From assembly GCA_021151535.1 (NCBI GenBank), contig JAGKXC010000093.1, positions 1 through 7,209 on the forward strand: 7,209 bases of DNA. Reading direction: 5' to 3'. Made by a program: the position numbers and the translations under genes. Below, one piece after another: positions 6,834 through 7,209 of this stretch. This DNA is from Sphingobacteriia bacterium. Its GTDB lineage: Bacteria; Bacteroidota; Bacteroidia; NS11-12g; UBA955. Positions within the stretch are counted from its first letter, which is position 1, and the number at the start of each line of letters is the position of its first letter. The notes beneath the pieces were generated by a model. It made no database searches, was not told where the DNA came from, and saw nothing but the letters and a program-made list of their open reading frames with translations.

Positions 6834-7209
6834 TTATTTCATATAGCAATCGGCCTGACCATAATTTTGAACAATGGCGGCGGCAGATTGTTCGGCTTGC
6901 AAGAATTCAGCATTGGTTGCAGCTCCAGCCAAGATAATCATTCCTTTTTTGATGGGTTCTCCGTATTGTTTTGCCAAGCGCGTAGCCGCTGCCAAACTTT
7001 TCCATGGGTTATTCATGATGTCGTTTGAAGATCCAGCTGCGATGATTTGGTTGTTGATTTTTAACTCCATGTTTAAGTTGTTTAAGTTTGGGGTTACAGG
7101 CATCCAATCTCCTAAAACATAACCTGCAGATGAGCAGTTATCGGCAATTACGTCTTCCAAAGAAAACTTGAAGTTTTGGTATCTTGAATCGATTAATTCT
7201 ATGGCGCAA
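6834..7209 (-). CDS. 2-keto-4-pentenoate hydratase / 4-oxalocrotonate decarboxylase family protein (partial, N-terminus outside window)
   Basis: Only the last 124 residues or so are present (the family is about 260 long); the frame is open to the window edge, so the true start lies beyond 7209. A TTG at 7160 is in frame but is not the start, because the conserved sequence continues upstream of it. Visible blocks are AIELIDSRYQNFKF, then DVIADNCSSAGYVLGD, a strand/turn region (MELKINNQIIAAGSS), NPWKSLAAATRLAKQYGEPI and KKGMIILAGAAT. These fit the C-terminal half of the MhpD/DmpH fold, related to fumarylacetoacetate hydrolase. The DSRYxNFKF stretch resembles 4-oxalocrotonate decarboxylases (DmpH/XylI/NbaG type) more than MhpD hydratases, from memory of the family. 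Such enzymes are metal-dependent and act late in catechol meta-cleavage or 2-aminomuconate degradation. The metal ligands lie in the missing half and cannot be checked. fhs follows 59 bp downstream on the same strand. Confidence 0.82.
   Translation of the reverse strand, partial: CAIELIDSRYQNFKFSLEDVIADNCSSAGYVLGDWMPVTPNLNNLNMELKINNQIIAAGSSNDIMNNPWKSLAAATRLAKQYGEPIKKGMIILAGAATNAEFLQAEQSAAAIVQNYGQADCYMK

Noticed and set aside
5550..7122. Several + strand frames of 65-94 residues opposite fhs and the partial gene, plus a 72-residue - strand frame at 5778-5996
   Set aside because: All overlap strongly supported conserved genes and have no family resemblance; they are chance open frames.
6834..7160. 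A complete 108-residue protein starting at TTG 7160 on the - strand
   Set aside because: The frame stays open to the window edge and the upstream residues (IDSRYQNFKF) belong to the same conserved family block, so this is the tail of a longer gene.

Overview
The window most likely comes from a Bacteroidota chromosome. The evidence is a long TonB-dependent receptor of the phylum's typical kind, a secreted protein ending in a type IX secretion (T9SS) sorting domain, gene starts without Shine-Dalgarno sequences, and AT-rich intergenic DNA. The order or genus cannot be read from the sequence; a Chitinophaga- or Sphingobacterium-like lineage would fit. I see no mobile element, CRISPR array, tRNA or rRNA.

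The left part (1-4996, + strand) holds two envelope genes. The first encodes a 983-residue outer-membrane TonB-dependent receptor with an N-terminal carboxypeptidase-regulatory-like domain. Its AT-rich leader carries a run of TTAAN pentamers. The receptor gene ends at a good hairpin terminator. After a gap of 209 bp comes a 588-residue secreted protein, predicted to have a beta-helix-like body and a T9SS type A sorting domain. The pair plausibly works at the cell surface, one protein displayed outside and the other importing a ligand, but the substrate is unknown. This pair is the best candidate here for an undescribed system.

The middle (4997-5109) is a compact convergent junction. Two back-to-back intrinsic terminators, one per strand, are enclosed by a 9-bp inverted repeat, so the whole block could fold into a four-way, cloverleaf-like structure.

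The right part (5110-7209, - strand) holds two metabolic genes in the same direction, 59 bp apart. The downstream one is fhs, formate-tetrahydrofolate ligase, complete, with some departures from the usual family motifs. Upstream of it is the C-terminal half of a 2-keto-4-pentenoate hydratase/4-oxalocrotonate decarboxylase family protein, cut by the window edge. The decarboxylase type occurs in meta-cleavage and in the 2-aminomuconate branch of tryptophan (kynurenine) degradation. That route releases formate, so the pairing with fhs may be meaningful, but this is inference.
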